Source: Cercospora beticola (Eukaryota; Ascomycota; Dothideomycetes; Mycosphaerellales; Mycosphaerellaceae). Taken from it: DNA of 64,000 nucleotides. Positions within the stretch are counted from its first letter, which is position 1; every line of letters begins with the position of its first letter. The notes below the pieces were generated by a model. The model was not told the DNA's origin, made no database searches, and worked only from the letters and a program-made list of their open reading frames with translations. A program made the position numbers and the translations under genes. The stretch is from positions 1,612,001 to 1,676,000 of the forward strand of contig NC_088937.1 in NCBI RefSeq assembly GCF_033473495.1, in the 5' to 3' direction. This document shows, in pieces, positions 45,445 to 56,270 of this stretch.

Positions 45445-46118
45445 ACAGTGCCTAGTTGAGATGTAAGCCTTCTTATCGTCCACAGCGTGGCAGCGGCCGA
45501 GCGATATTTATGTGCTTGCATCGCGACAGAGATAGCCACGGATGACGTTTGTGTCCGTCTATGCTGCTAGTAAGGATCGCAGCGTGGTATGTTGCTTTAG
45601 TCGCTTGGCGATGCGTTGAGAGCTCTCCGACCCGCAAAGCGCGTGGTGTCGTTGTGGAGGAGCAGGGTCCTGCGCCATTGTCACCTTCCACGAGCAGAAA
45701 GGTCGCCAAGCATCGCGTGCCTGCTCCGCGCGCAAACCCCAGCAACTGCCTGGCGGAGTGCAGGCGGTATGCAGCACTGGGTCACCGCGAAAAGGAAGCA
45801 ATGCAGCTTACTGTGACGCAATGGAAAGTCGTCGGCGGGGACATCGCGATCTAGGAAATGCGAATGCGCGTGGTTTGGACGAGACACGCGCGATTGCCAT
45901 TCTGGCTGAAGCTTCATGAGCTTGCATGACTTTGACTTTTTCTTTGCCGAAACAAATGTTGGTCAGCAGATAGATAATGGCTCGTTGAAATGTCTCACGC
46001 CGACTGTTGACCCAATGTGCACAACGCCAATTCGCTGGTCGATAGCTGCGTACGCGGTAGAAGCTGGTTGGAAGACATGTGCAGGATGCAAGTTCCTCTT
46101 GTCGTGCATGAGATGCAG
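45445..46118. other. Intergenic, promoter of the M28 peptidase
   Basis: About 670 bp between two minus-strand frames; short overlapping frames only, nothing recognised. Confidence 0.5.
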
Positions 46119-47066
46119 TCAATCTTCAGCTTGACCACCGAATAGTATGACCTTTGTCTGCTCGACGATCTTGATGCAGTGCTCGTGTCCTCCTGGGTGT
46201 TCTTCGGTCAGGTCGTTCCGCCTCCCATAATACTTGTGAGCAGCTCTGCGACCCCGTATTTCGCATGTTACGGCGTGTTTCATTTGCACGGTGAGCGCTG
46301 CAGCGTTATGTTGGGAAACAACCCGGGCTAGCTGGAGGTATACGCTGAGCGGCTGGATTCGATAGTCGTCGCTTGTTGATATAATAGGCCACCACCCGTC
46401 TCTTCCTTTGTGCCAACATCCTTGTGCCGCTTTAATCAAGAGAGCCGCAAACTTCCTGGATGCCTCGTGGTAGTCACGCACAATCCGAGAAATGTTGTGA
46501 GGTGTTGCTAGTAGGGGTAAGGTGTGCCAATTGGCCCTTAAATGCGGTGGAATGTACGCATGGAGTTGGACAGAGGCTTGCAGAATCTGTTTTGGTGGCT
46601 CTCGCGCCGTCGCACATGGCTCTGGACCACTTCGATGCTCGGACTTTGTTGGTGGGAGGGCGGCAGGCGTTGCGCCTCTTCGATTGCTAGAGACATTGAA
46701 AAGACATGATACGGTCCCTCGAACCTTGATGCCAACATGTTTGAGGTATGCATGGAAGCGTCGAAACATCTTCTCCGCAAGCGGTCGAGCGCCGTGTTGG
46801 TGGTTCGAGTTGCGCACGCTGTTCTGACTTTCCAGTTGATGCCTTTCGGGTTCGTACGAGTGTCGATTACCCAGAATCGGGTAGAAACAGCTCCAGTTGT
46901 TGTGCGTTGTCGAGGGGATGGAGATGTCAGACTGTTTCCGGGGGAGCTGTGTTGTGTATTTTGAGCTTGTCAGATCAGCCACATGCCAGAAAGAGGTGGT
47001 CATGTCGAAGCAGCTGCCCAAGGCAACCAGGTACGCGTAGGCTTGAACCAAGAATGAGGCCATCAT
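46119..47066 (-). CDS. Hypothetical protein, 315 aa
   Basis: Uninterrupted ATG-initiated frame of 948 bp, long for chance at this base composition. The N-terminus (MMASFLVQAYAYLVALGSCF) is hydrophobic and could be a signal peptide or anchor. The rest is rich in His, Arg and Gln, with YIPPHLRANWHTLP and RDYHEASRKFAALLIKAAQGCW as the most protein-like stretches. No domain recognised and no splice evidence. It lies between the M28 peptidase and sideroflexin genes, all on the minus strand. It may be a lineage-specific gene or a fortuitous frame. Confidence 0.4.
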   Translation of the reverse strand: MMASFLVQAYAYLVALGSCFDMTTSFWHVADLTSSKYTTQLPRKQSDISIPSTTHNNWSCFYPILGNRHSYEPERHQLESQNSVRNSNHQHGARPLAEKMFRRFHAYLKHVGIKVRGTVSCLFNVSSNRRGATPAALPPTKSEHRSGPEPCATAREPPKQILQASVQLHAYIPPHLRANWHTLPLLATPHNISRIVRDYHEASRKFAALLIKAAQGCWHKGRDGWWPIISTSDDYRIQPLSVYLQLARVVSQHNAAALTVQMKHAVTCEIRGRRAAHKYYGRRNDLTEEHPGGHEHCIKIVEQTKVILFGGQAED

Positions 47067-47260
47067 GGTGCACTAAAAAGTGAAAGGGTATCTATTAGTG
47101 AGGCTCAAATTGCAATTCTGAGCCGAGTCTGTGAGTCGTAGTGTATCAATCGCTTGATGTGAGCATCTAATTTGTTAAAGGCGCAAGCAATGCTGGCCAG
47201 AGGAGAACCGACCAGACCGAATCTGCAGTCGTCGTCGTCAGAGATATAGGCCGACCGCGA

Positions 47261-48458
47261 TCAAATACCTCTATTGAATTCAACAAGGCCGTTCTCTCCA
47301 CCACATTCCCAGAACTCCTTCTCCAGACTCGTGGCCTTTACCGCTTGTCGCTGTGGGAAAGCTGCCAAAGCAAGTGGCAGCGCGAATATGCTTGTAGTGA
47401 GGATGAGTCCGAGATTGACTGGCAGTACTAACCGGGGCCGGGACTTCAGCCACTGTCTCTGCTGCAATCGTACGAGGATGAGAGGCGGGATAACCATGAT
47501 CGGCGTAGCGTTGAGTACTCGGGAGACAGCAGTCTCGCCGACTGCAAGGGTGGCTGCCTTCTTGCTCTTGCCGATCGACTCGAGAGGCTGCCCAGCTTCC
47601 TCGCGCTTCTTGCGAACCTCTTCGGACTCGCTTGGGAAGACGTCGATGCCTCGACGAATCTCTTCCCCTCTCATCAGGAACACGTTCAGCACACCAGCGC
47701 TGGCCACTGCAGCAAATGGCACCAATCTACCCAAGGTGACTTTTGTACTAGGACTGAGACTTTTCAGTCTCGGTACGATGGAGTTCAGTCCGACAGCAAC
47801 ACCGCAACTTGCACCAACCGCCAAGAAGTAGGATTGGACTATGCTTGAGGTCGACATCGGTGTGCTCTTATTTGCATTTGAGAAGTTGATGGCGACGTTG
47901 AGAGACTGATTGGCGACTTGCCAGGCAATTGTTCCCGTAGTGGTCAGGTTCGGTGTGAGCATTCCCGCAGTGACGACCAGATTGGATAGGACGAAGCATG
48001 ACATGCGAAAGGGGAGAAATACTGGTTCTCCGGTGTCTTTCTCGAATCAGTCAGAAAATATTCAGACATTCAACATCGTCCCCTACTTACCCGGATGCAG
48101 TGTGGAGTCAACAATCTTCTTGGCGGTCCATAGGTCCGGAGTCATCTGTGGGATCTTGCCTTGCTTATACTGAGTAATCAGTGCTTTGGCATTTTCGAGA
48201 CCCGCCGAAGAAGTGAGCAGTGTTCTACGAGACCCATTAGCCAGTATCCCGAGCAAATTCGAAGGTCATCTTGCTTATAGGACGAATACGCGTCGAGATG
48301 ACTGACCCAATGGGATCACGCAGTAGCAGTCTCGTTCCATGTTCAAAGCCTCACCTCGGATCTGAAATGTCTGCGGAGTGTTTGACTCTGCCCCAATATG
48401 TGCTGAGATCATGACGAGAAGCAGGCAGATCTCTGCTCCCTGGCAGAGCGGAAGACAT
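47261..48458 (-). CDS. Sideroflexin, mitochondrial amino-acid transporter family
   Basis: Inner-membrane carrier of the sideroflexin/Fsf1 family (serine transport in animals). Exons are 48458-48355, 48224-48091 and 48036-47261 (introns 130 and 54 nt), giving 337 aa. Joined exons read MSSALPGSRDLPASRHDLS, TYWGRVKHSADISDPRTLL, QYKQGKIPQMTPDLW and STLHPDTGEPVFLPFRMS, the hallmark N-terminus of the family. Then come several hydrophobic helices (FVLSNLVVTAGML, VQSYFLAVGASCGVAVGLN, LVPFAAVASAGVLNVFLMRG) and the C-terminal LEKEFWECGG-type end. The total length matches the usual 320-340 aa. Confidence 0.94.
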
Positions 48459-49079
48459 GTCTGTGGACAATGAGCAGATGTCAAAGTCAAGCGAGACGCG
48501 AAATGCTCACAATCGCGGTGAGGTGCAGGAGCGGCATTCGGTTGCGATAGCCGTCCGGCCAATCACATAACGCCAAGCACAGGGATCTCCTTCTTTGACC
48601 AGCAGATTTCTCTGTTGCAACTTTCGACTTTGATATCCACGACAACATGCAATGGTAGACTCGCAATAAAGGCCATCAGGATGCGGCTCTAATTAGTACG
48701 TATCTGAGGACCTACTGAAACAATCGTGTGGATTTAGGAATCTTCCTTGTGTTTTCAAGCCTCAAACCGTCTCTCACCGCGCTCGGTCTTCGAACTCCCC
48801 ATGGCAGATCTTGAGCTGGCTACACACATTGTGTTTGTGTATGAGACAAGAACAATCATCGGCGGTCTTTGAGTACGGGCCAGGCTTGCTCACCACAGTC
48901 AGGTTTCGTAATTTACCAGCTCGGGACAGATCTCATTCGGCACGGTCATCTCTGATGCTATATGCTTCAATCATAATTATATTTACACAGATATATAACC
49001 ACAGCCTTTAGCACTTCTACAGAGGGTATATCACAAGCTCTGTACGCCCATACGCCAAGCAGAATTAAACATTACGTTC
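48459..49079. other. Intergenic, sideroflexin promoter
   Basis: About 620 bp between the sideroflexin start and the stop of the four-TM protein; no gene seen. The part near 48960-49010 is AT-rich. Confidence 0.55.
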
Positions 49080-49922
49080 TCATGAACGCCTGCTGCTCTC
49101 CTCAATCTCCCTCCTCCTCGCTTCTCTGAGATCTTGACTTCGGGGCTGCCGTACTTCTCTCCACACTCCATCCCAGGGCCGGAGTTCATTTGTGCCTTGC
49201 CTTGAGATGCCGGGCGTAGGAAAGGCTGATTGGGGGTATGCAGAAGAAGCGCTTGACTGTGGCGCATACCACCCGCCGGCTGGAGTATCCTCCTCTTCTC
49301 GACCTTGCCAGTCTATGCGGAATGTGCTGGATGACGTGTCTGCAACTGAGGGTGTATCCTTGTTTAACAGTAGCATGAGCATCTGCTGTCGTTGCATTTC
49401 CTCCTCTGTAATGGATTCGGGATCGTAGCCGGTGTTGGGAGTGGCAGGTGGCCCTTCGCGGGAATATGCGGTCGGGAACATGTTGCGATTGTAATTTTGC
49501 TGGTACATCTGCTCTTGCGTGAGCGCTGTCTGACTCTCTGAAGGCAAGTGTGTCATTGGCACGGGCAGTTGCTGCTGTTGGGTCCTTGTCTTTGCAGCAC
49601 CGACTTTCCTCTGCGTCCACACAAGTAGTCCTCCGTACAGAATCGTGCCGACGGCTGCACACACGGTGACCAAAAGCGCAGGAGTATTCCAATGGTATCG
49701 GCGGAAGACTGTGAAGTTGTAGAGCACTGTGAGTAATCCGATTGAACAAGACGTGAATGCTGGGAGGAACACGTTGTCTGCCTGAAACTCAGGGCTTCGC
49801 ACTGCAAAACATAGCAAAGCCGTGAAGGAAATGCCGGCTGCGAGCAAGGCCACAGCAAATATGCCAATGACAGCTTGAGATATGCGTGTCTGAGGGTCAC
49901 GATCAAATGTCGTAGGAAGCAT
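49080..49922 (-). CDS. Four-TM membrane protein of unknown function
   Basis: Single exon, 280 aa. Four hydrophobic segments lie in the first 115 residues: AVIGIFAVALLAAGISFTALL, FLPAFTSCSIGLLTVLYNFTVF, TPALLVTVCAAVGTILYGGLLV, and a preceding short loop region (the helix count could be three or four). The remaining 165 residues are cytosol-like and disordered, with GPPATPNTGYDPESITEEEMQRQQ and a C-terminal LRPWDGVWREVR followed by an Arg/Glu-rich helix. The LRPWDGVWREV end is typical of uncharacterised fungal membrane proteins I have seen. No transport signature. Its own promoter lies in the 1.2 kb upstream. Confidence 0.75.
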   Translation of the reverse strand: MLPTTFDRDPQTRISQAVIGIFAVALLAAGISFTALLCFAVRSPEFQADNVFLPAFTSCSIGLLTVLYNFTVFRRYHWNTPALLVTVCAAVGTILYGGLLVWTQRKVGAAKTRTQQQQLPVPMTHLPSESQTALTQEQMYQQNYNRNMFPTAYSREGPPATPNTGYDPESITEEEMQRQQMLMLLLNKDTPSVADTSSSTFRIDWQGREEEDTPAGGWYAPQSSASSAYPQSAFPTPGISRQGTNELRPWDGVWREVRQPRSQDLREARRREIEESSRRS

Positions 49923-51120
49923 AAGGAAACTGCTTGCGAATCAGCTTGGTTCTCACCTACGAGGGACGTGCCGTGGCATTCCACTCGGAGTGAACGTGGG
50001 AACCAGAAACAAGCAATCTGCTGTGCCATTGTCCTGCGTACATGCGCGCAGGTAGAGACTTACCCTCCCAGTATCATGAACGAGGACGCTACCGCCACAA
50101 GTCTCCAATACCATGCTGTATCGTTCCTCCTCGTCGCAATTCCATTCACAGTATGATAGCTTTGCGGCCGCCCAGCGCTGGACGTCCGCAGCCGCTTGAA
50201 GATATTCAAACTCGACGCTTTCGCTTGCCAATTCCGTTGCTCTTCTATATTATCTCGCGGTCCCGCATACATTTGAGACCGACTTGGGTGGGCAGTGGTC
50301 GGACACGGTGCGCCGAAGCGACTGTGAGATCTGGTCCCCCCTCTTCTTCTTTATGTTCGCAAGCTTCGGGCACCTGCGCTGCTGGTCTGTCGGCAGTGCC
50401 GAGTTCTGCTAACTTAGGCTTGCGGCTTTAGTATCTCGAAAGTCCTGGTCAGCTGGCAGGTCGGCTGGGTGGATGCGTCGTTGTCGCGCGATGTGGTGAT
50501 TTCATGAGCGATCGGGGTACCTTGTCCCATGCGCAGGGCTTTACCCTTCTTAGGGCTTTACCCTTCTTTATCAAACCGGGTGAACAAGTTCAGCAGGTTG
50601 TGCATGGCCGTCCGACCTACATCGTAAGCCGGTCAGAAGATCTACCTTGTTGCCGAGTGCGCTAAGAGCCGTAAGCCACGCTTCTCCGTCCCACAGCTGC
50701 GAGACTGCGCCTCCAAATGAGAGTATAGCAGTCAACACGAGCATGCTGCAGGTCAGAGTGGCTGTGGCTCGGAAGTTTCGTGCAGCGCGCATCTGTGACG
50801 TTGCATCGGAACGTGTCTGTAGGGGACTCGGCGAATGTGCAGACGCGAAGTCAGGGCGACCTGGAGTTTTAGCTGCTCGCTGACAGTCGTGATTGCAGAG
50901 AGAGCCACTTCCCGGTTTACGGAAAGGTAGGTCGCAGCTCGCAGTTCATGCAGAAGTTCAGCAGAAGTCTCTCAACTTGTACGAGATAGTGGAAGATGGA
51001 GTGTGAATGGAGAGACAAAGTAGTGAAAGCACAGCAGCCACAAGCGGACGGAAACACATCCTGCGCATCCTCCACGCCTGGTGCACTGTCATCTGTGGCT
51101 GGTGGCTCAGAGCGTCCATC
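49923..51120. other. Intergenic, contains a short tandem duplication
   Basis: About 1.2 kb between two minus-strand genes. Apart from the 17-bp duplication at 50535-50568, only short overlapping frames are seen. Confidence 0.5.
50535..50568 (+). repeat. 17-bp perfect tandem duplication
   Basis: The unit AGGGCTTTACCCTTCTT occurs twice with no mismatch. A replication-slippage duplication in intergenic DNA; it resembles telomere repeats only superficially. Confidence 0.9.
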
Positions 51121-53097
51121 CTATTGACTATATGGGTCGTGATCAAATTCAACAGGGAAATTGCCCAGAAACGCAGTGTCTTCTCTCACATACACGCTGA
51201 CGGTGTGCCCTCTGCACGCGAACAAACCACGGCCCTGCTCGTCAATCACAACCTCTGGTCGACCTTCTGGTCCTTTCAGAATGTCAATCCACCTCTCGCC
51301 AGGCTGACCAGCAACCATACTCTTGACTGTCCACTGATTTGGCTTATCGATGCTCATGATGACTACGCAGCCGGGTCGATCGTGAGTGCCTGATCTCGTC
51401 CAGCCAATGCATGACTGGCTGTCCATAGAGTCTGTCTGCGCCCCGTACGCAAAGAGCTTCCGAGCAAGCATCAAGGATGGCAGTACAGGATTTTCGCAGT
51501 GAGGACCGTCCTCACAAGGTGGTCGGCAATGCGGGTCTTCGGCCGCTTCTCCTTTCTTACCTTCACAGACTCCGTATAGGTCACCCCAGAAGACGTATGG
51601 TAACCCTCCAGCGCGAAGCAAGATGAACGCGTAGAATAGTGCCTTGAGACCCTGATCCATAGGGACACAACTTGCCTGTCCGGTCTGTGTATCATGACTG
51701 GTGACAAATGTCACAGCTTGATATGGCCGGACCGCTACCAGTGCCTGCTTGTCCGGATCTCCTGGACCGGAAAGCAGAGTTCTGAGATCAGCGTTCTTGC
51801 TGCCTCGGCGTACATCTTCAGACACGCGACTGAAGCTGTACAGCAAGGGCGCATCGAAAGCATATGCCAGCTGCGTACCACAGCCTTGCGGAGTAACTGT
51901 GTCAAGCCATCTGAGCTGTCTGCTGACCTCGGCAGCCAGTACCTCGCCGACGACAAACGCATCCTTGCCAAACCGTCTTCGACTAGCAGCATGGACTTGA
52001 CCAATCCACTCTCGTGTGAAGTGCCAGCTGAAATGCTGTGCAGCGTCCAGTCTGAACCCACTGATGCCAACGTCTTCAACCATCCATCTGCCCCATTGTA
52101 GGATATCGTTGCGAACTTCAGGGTGGTGGTAGTAAATGTTCGAGAAGAGAAGGTAATCGTAGTTGCCATGCGTGTGATCCACATCGTCTACCCAACCCTT
52201 ACCGGGTCGTTTAGCCGGAGGGCCATCAAGGAGTGCGCTCTTCATTGCATCTTTTGCGAATCTCGCGAAACGGTTGAAACCATTATTTGGCTTGCCAGGC
52301 ATAGGAAGCTGCTGATCGTTCGGCCTTGGACAAGTCGCAGGGTCGTCTATCAATTTGTAAATGGCATTCTTCTGGCTGCGCTGATCCCAATCCGTGCCGC
52401 TGAAGTGCTCTGCTCTCCACTTCATCGGACTATATTTCATGCCTTCTCTTTCTCGACCTGGGAATTCATACTTCAGCCATGCCTCAATCTTCTTTGGTGC
52501 GCAAATTTCCACCCTGCGATCATGTCCATCGACCTCAACAGCCCAAGCTTCTTCCACTGCGTCTCCAGCAGTCTTGTGATTCAATACTGCATCCCAGATG
52601 AGCTCTACACCTCCGTAACCATGTGGTCCGTGTAGTTTGCTGGCTGTTTGAACTAGATCATGCAGTTCTTCGCGACTTCCCCATCTCGTACTGCGCGTAT
52701 ATTTCTGGTCGAACTCGCCCAGGTCCCACAAGTCGTAGCAGTCGTAACCGTTGCCATCTGGGTTATTCGCTTTACATCCGGGTGGTAGCCACACTGATGT
52801 GACACCGAGTTCGTTCAACTTGGGCAATAGGCGGCTGAGTCGCGACCAGTGCGAGCCGTGACAGTGCGTTTCGTGAGGGGGCGGAGACTCAGACTTGTTG
52901 TGCCATTCGAAAGCCTGGAAGAGCAAAGGGTTGTCTGGCGTGTATCCCTGCTGGCCTGACGCCTGGGAGGGATAAGGTCGAGGAGGAACAGGAGGTGGTG
53001 GTGGTGCGGTAGTTGGCTGGTGCTGTGGTGGAGGTGCTCCAGAAGCCGAGCTGAATTCATCGCGGAGGTTGGACAGATTCTGCTTTAGCCATGACAT
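51121..53097 (-). CDS. Intracellular alpha-amylase-like GH13 protein
   Basis: Glycoside hydrolase family 13, most like subfamily 5 cytosolic amylases. Single exon, 658 aa from ATG 53097; no signal peptide. A proline-rich leader of about 60 residues precedes a (beta/alpha)8 barrel: LLFQAFEWH, GVTSVWLPPGCK, GYDCYDLWDLGEF, AVLNHKTAGD, VDDVDHTHGNYDYLLFSN. Catalytic residues line up as nucleophile Asp351 (GFRLDAAQH), acid/base Glu385 (VVGEVL) and transition-state Asp469 (SHDTQ). Two family positions differ: Gln354 where Lys is usual before the His, and Ser in place of Asn before HDT. Related fungal enzymes act in glycogen or alpha-1,3-glucan primer metabolism; activity here is not certain. Confidence 0.88.
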   Translation of the reverse strand: MSWLKQNLSNLRDEFSSASGAPPPQHQPTTAPPPPPVPPRPYPSQASGQQGYTPDNPLLFQAFEWHNKSESPPPHETHCHGSHWSRLSRLLPKLNELGVTSVWLPPGCKANNPDGNGYDCYDLWDLGEFDQKYTRSTRWGSREELHDLVQTASKLHGPHGYGGVELIWDAVLNHKTAGDAVEEAWAVEVDGHDRRVEICAPKKIEAWLKYEFPGREREGMKYSPMKWRAEHFSGTDWDQRSQKNAIYKLIDDPATCPRPNDQQLPMPGKPNNGFNRFARFAKDAMKSALLDGPPAKRPGKGWVDDVDHTHGNYDYLLFSNIYYHHPEVRNDILQWGRWMVEDVGISGFRLDAAQHFSWHFTREWIGQVHAASRRRFGKDAFVVGEVLAAEVSRQLRWLDTVTPQGCGTQLAYAFDAPLLYSFSRVSEDVRRGSKNADLRTLLSGPGDPDKQALVAVRPYQAVTFVTSHDTQTGQASCVPMDQGLKALFYAFILLRAGGLPYVFWGDLYGVCEGKKGEAAEDPHCRPPCEDGPHCENPVLPSLMLARKLFAYGAQTDSMDSQSCIGWTRSGTHDRPGCVVIMSIDKPNQWTVKSMVAGQPGERWIDILKGPEGRPEVVIDEQGRGLFACRGHTVSVYVREDTAFLGNFPVEFDHDPYSQ

Positions 53098-54598
53098 CTT
53101 GCTATGCGCTTTGGTATGCGATGAAGAAAGAGAGGAACGGCAATCCTTCACCTACATGTACTCTCGCCGATTGAATGGCCCATTTCTATTTAGCCATAGT
53201 GTAACCGCTGAGTCGACCCACAACTCCAAGAATCGCGGCGCTGAGATAGAGATGTGGATGTTGTGATGGAGCCAGCCCCGAACTCGGGCCTCTCGAAGAT
53301 GTTGCAAGTTCCCATTGGTGATGGTCGGGGAACGCAGCCGATGACGCCTGTGCGATGCTGGGCACTTTAGCTTCTCGCCAAGAGCGAACCGTTGTGGCAG
53401 TCGTATTGCAAACCAATAAAGAAGCTGGTACAGATGCAGCGCGAGATCAGCTTGCATCGGTATTGGTATAGCCATTTCATCTTGGAAAGGTTGACGCCGG
53501 AGTCTTCAGCATGGGAGTCATGGACAACGAGAATGTAGAGCGGCTCTCATACTCAAGTCATGGATACAGGTTCTTCGAGGATCCCACATGAGCCTTCGGT
53601 TGGATGAACATTGCAGTACTGAGAAGCTAAGATTGATTCACTTTTTGAACTGACTTATACCTACGCAGGCGAAGAGGATCTGGTATGACGTTCACTCAGC
53701 CTCTGTCGAACTTCTGCGCTCGCAACGAGATACATTGCGGCTGGTGGTTGTCCGCTACAGGAAACACGCATATCTTGCAACAAGGTGTTCAAGCCACTTG
53801 CGTGTTGCTCAGCAGTAGTCGCCTGCATCAACATCCCGACTGGTTTGCACTCCATGCCACATCCTTCACTCGACCACGCTCTTTCTAGCTATTCTCGTTA
53901 TGGATGCTCGAAGTGGTGTGCGCGCAGGCGAGACTCTGGTTGGTTCTCGTGTGCCTCATCGAACGGTGTTTTCACAAGCGGCCGCCCTGCTGGCCAGGTG
54001 TCCAAGAGCCCGGGCGCTTTGTTGGACGAGTATCGAATCCCACCCCGATTGGATGCGTTCTTGCGCTGCATTCCTCGTTCTTGCATTCAATATTCTTCGC
54101 ATAGGTCGCGGGTGTTGGCGTAGTTCAAGGAGAGCGGGAGCTAACGGCTGTACAAACTCAATCATTCAAGCTTCACGAACTCTAAGCACAACCTTATATG
54201 ACCTGGCTCAAAAGAAGCTTATCAACATGTTTGTTTTCTTGAACTCTGCGTTCATCAAGTTGAACCTTTTTCCTGGTCTTCTACTCTCCTACTCAGATAG
54301 GCGGAGATGTTGCCGTGGCGCAGCTGCCCCTTGCTTGCCAAGTATCGTATACTATGCGTGTAACAGTGACTTCCTACCATCAGACCACTAGGTGACGGCA
54401 AGAGTGGGCGCAATTGGCATATGGGATGCGATACGAATTCTAATGCTAATGATAGCCTCGATGAAATCTCGTTCGCGCTTTCGCGCCCATTTTTCGGCCC
54501 GGTACATTGATAAAATGTGGGGCAAGAGCGAACCGATATAAGGAGCATGTGCTGCTCAAGATCAATATCCTACAAACAGATCAGAAAGTTCAACAAGT
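53098..54598. other. Divergent intergenic region, no gene seen
   Basis: About 1.5 kb between the amylase-like gene (-) and a small secreted protein (+). Longest frame (53900-54391, 163 codons) has no recognised feature and overlaps others, so it is not called. Confidence 0.5.
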
Positions 54599-55121
54599 AT
54601 GAAGTCATTCACTATCTTTGCCTCAATTATTGCGGCAGTTGCTGCTGAGTGGACATGTCCACAAGACCACAACGTACGTGTACTCGCTGGATGGCACTTG
54701 TCTTTTGTCGATTCTCTGACTGCAGACCAGCATCTGTGGTCGTCAGCTGAACAGCAGATATCACAAAAGTGACGAACCAAATTCGAGCCATATGCTTACT
54801 CTTATCTCTAGACCAATTACACGGTGTACGGAAAACAGTGGAACATTCAATGTGACAACAGCATCCAGGGCACAGACATCCGCCGCTTCTACAACGGCGA
54901 GCAGGACACTCTTCTGTCTTGTGCATATGCTTGCGCCGAAGATCCAACCTGTTTGGGTACCAGCTACGTCTCGATGGTATGTCGAGTTGTCTTCATGTTG
55001 CAGAGCTTTCCGCTGACTTCTGAAGACTTACACTTGCATCCTCAAGTCGTCGATCGATGCCATCAACCTCCGGCCAGGTATCTGGTCGGCATACCCAATT
55101 GAGGACGAGAACTGTGCGTAG
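54599..55121 (+). CDS. Small secreted cysteine-rich protein, PAN/apple-like
   Basis: Three exons, 54599-54673, 54812-54976 and 55026-55121 (introns 138 and 49 nt: GTACGT...CTCTAG and GTATGT...TGAAG), give 111 aa. A signal peptide (MKSFTIFASIIAAVAA) precedes a mature part of about 95 residues with seven cysteines. The order GTDIRRFYNGEQDTLLSCAYACAEDPTCLGTSYV followed by TYTCILKSS fits a compact PAN/apple fold, in which two or three disulfides hold a helix against a sheet; such domains bind glycans or proteins outside the cell. Exons were found by splice signals and are too short to stand out as open frames; the last exon is the least certain. Confidence 0.65.
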
Positions 55122-56270
55122 TATCATTTTTGGACGAATACCGCGGGAGAGACTGAACCGCAGGTTGCGACACCAGAGTGTTGTCTGACTGGTTGAACAC
55201 TGGCTGACACCACGTGCAGAAACAACGACTCAAGGTGATCGGAAGGCCAGTAGGGTGTCGCCAAGAAGGACCTGAGAGAGAGATCGCGGCGTTATATTCT
55301 TACAGTTGCCACGTGCCAGCCAACTCATCAGGACCCGGGAATGGATACAGCTTCTCAGTGCAGTTTCACAATCTCAATAAGCAGGCAAATATATCTTTGA
55401 ATGATCTTACCGTATGAAAAGATGCATTCATAGGTAGTGCGCTTGAACCTGTCTTGAGGCTGTAATGCTCCACGTAGATCTGAAGTTGAGGCGTGCATTG
55501 GCTTCCAAACGGACTTGGCAGGGAAACTCTTGATGTATTGAATTCGTGATGAGAACGTTTCCAAAGGTGGCCACATTGTGAGCCTCGATGTCTGTCCACG
55601 GGTGTGGCCTGGACACAAGGGCCTTCGCGTTGCTTTAAGAACACGGACGAGCTCTCCACGTAGGTCACGATGGACGTGAACTGCAAAATGCTGCAGTTTC
55701 CAACTCACGATATGCTTGTGTTATGCGCACAGCCGTAGAGCCCAGAGAGTTCCGGGGGCGTTGGCATGCCAATCCATCATAGTCGCAATTCCTGCTATTT
55801 CTCCGAACCATGCTGGCCGTTGAAGATCCCGTCTGGCCGCTGATCTTGGCGCTTGCGGCGATGCATTGGACTTCCGTCGTCGTTCTCCCGGACGGAGCTT
55901 GCCTCGCGAAAGGAATTTGCGATGGAAACAGCCGTCGGTGCGCACATGTAAACCAGCGCTGTAGGTGAGGGCGTCGGCAATAGATTTGATCTGAAGACTG
56001 ATGAAAGGGTGGCCGGAGAGGTGATCTCATAGCGTGCATGCATCGGAGTGGATAATTGGTCGCTCAACGTTCTCGGCAAAGGAGAGCTTTGCTTCCGTAA
56101 CTTCGCGAACTGCGAGAAAAGTTGTCACGGAGAGCTTTCCATTGCGACACTCCTCTCGAACTTCATCAACACAGCGCCTTGTCGCATCCCATCTCCACTC
56201 AGTCCTTGCGACGTTCGCGATCCTGTAATCGTCCACGCCGGATCTCTCTCCTCACAACAAATACCGCACA
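55122..56270. other. Intergenic, promoter of the phosphate carrier
   Basis: About 1.15 kb. Frames of up to 124 codons overlap on both strands with no recognised domain. The region next to 56270 is the likely promoter and 5' UTR of the carrier gene. Confidence 0.5.

Noticed and set aside
50535..50568. Interstitial telomere-like sequence (AGGG/CCCT blocks)
   Set aside because: It is a two-copy 17-bp duplication, not a TTAGGG array.
53900..54391. 163-codon plus-strand frame before the PAN-like gene
   Set aside because: Overlaps several equally long frames, no signal peptide or domain, no splice continuity.
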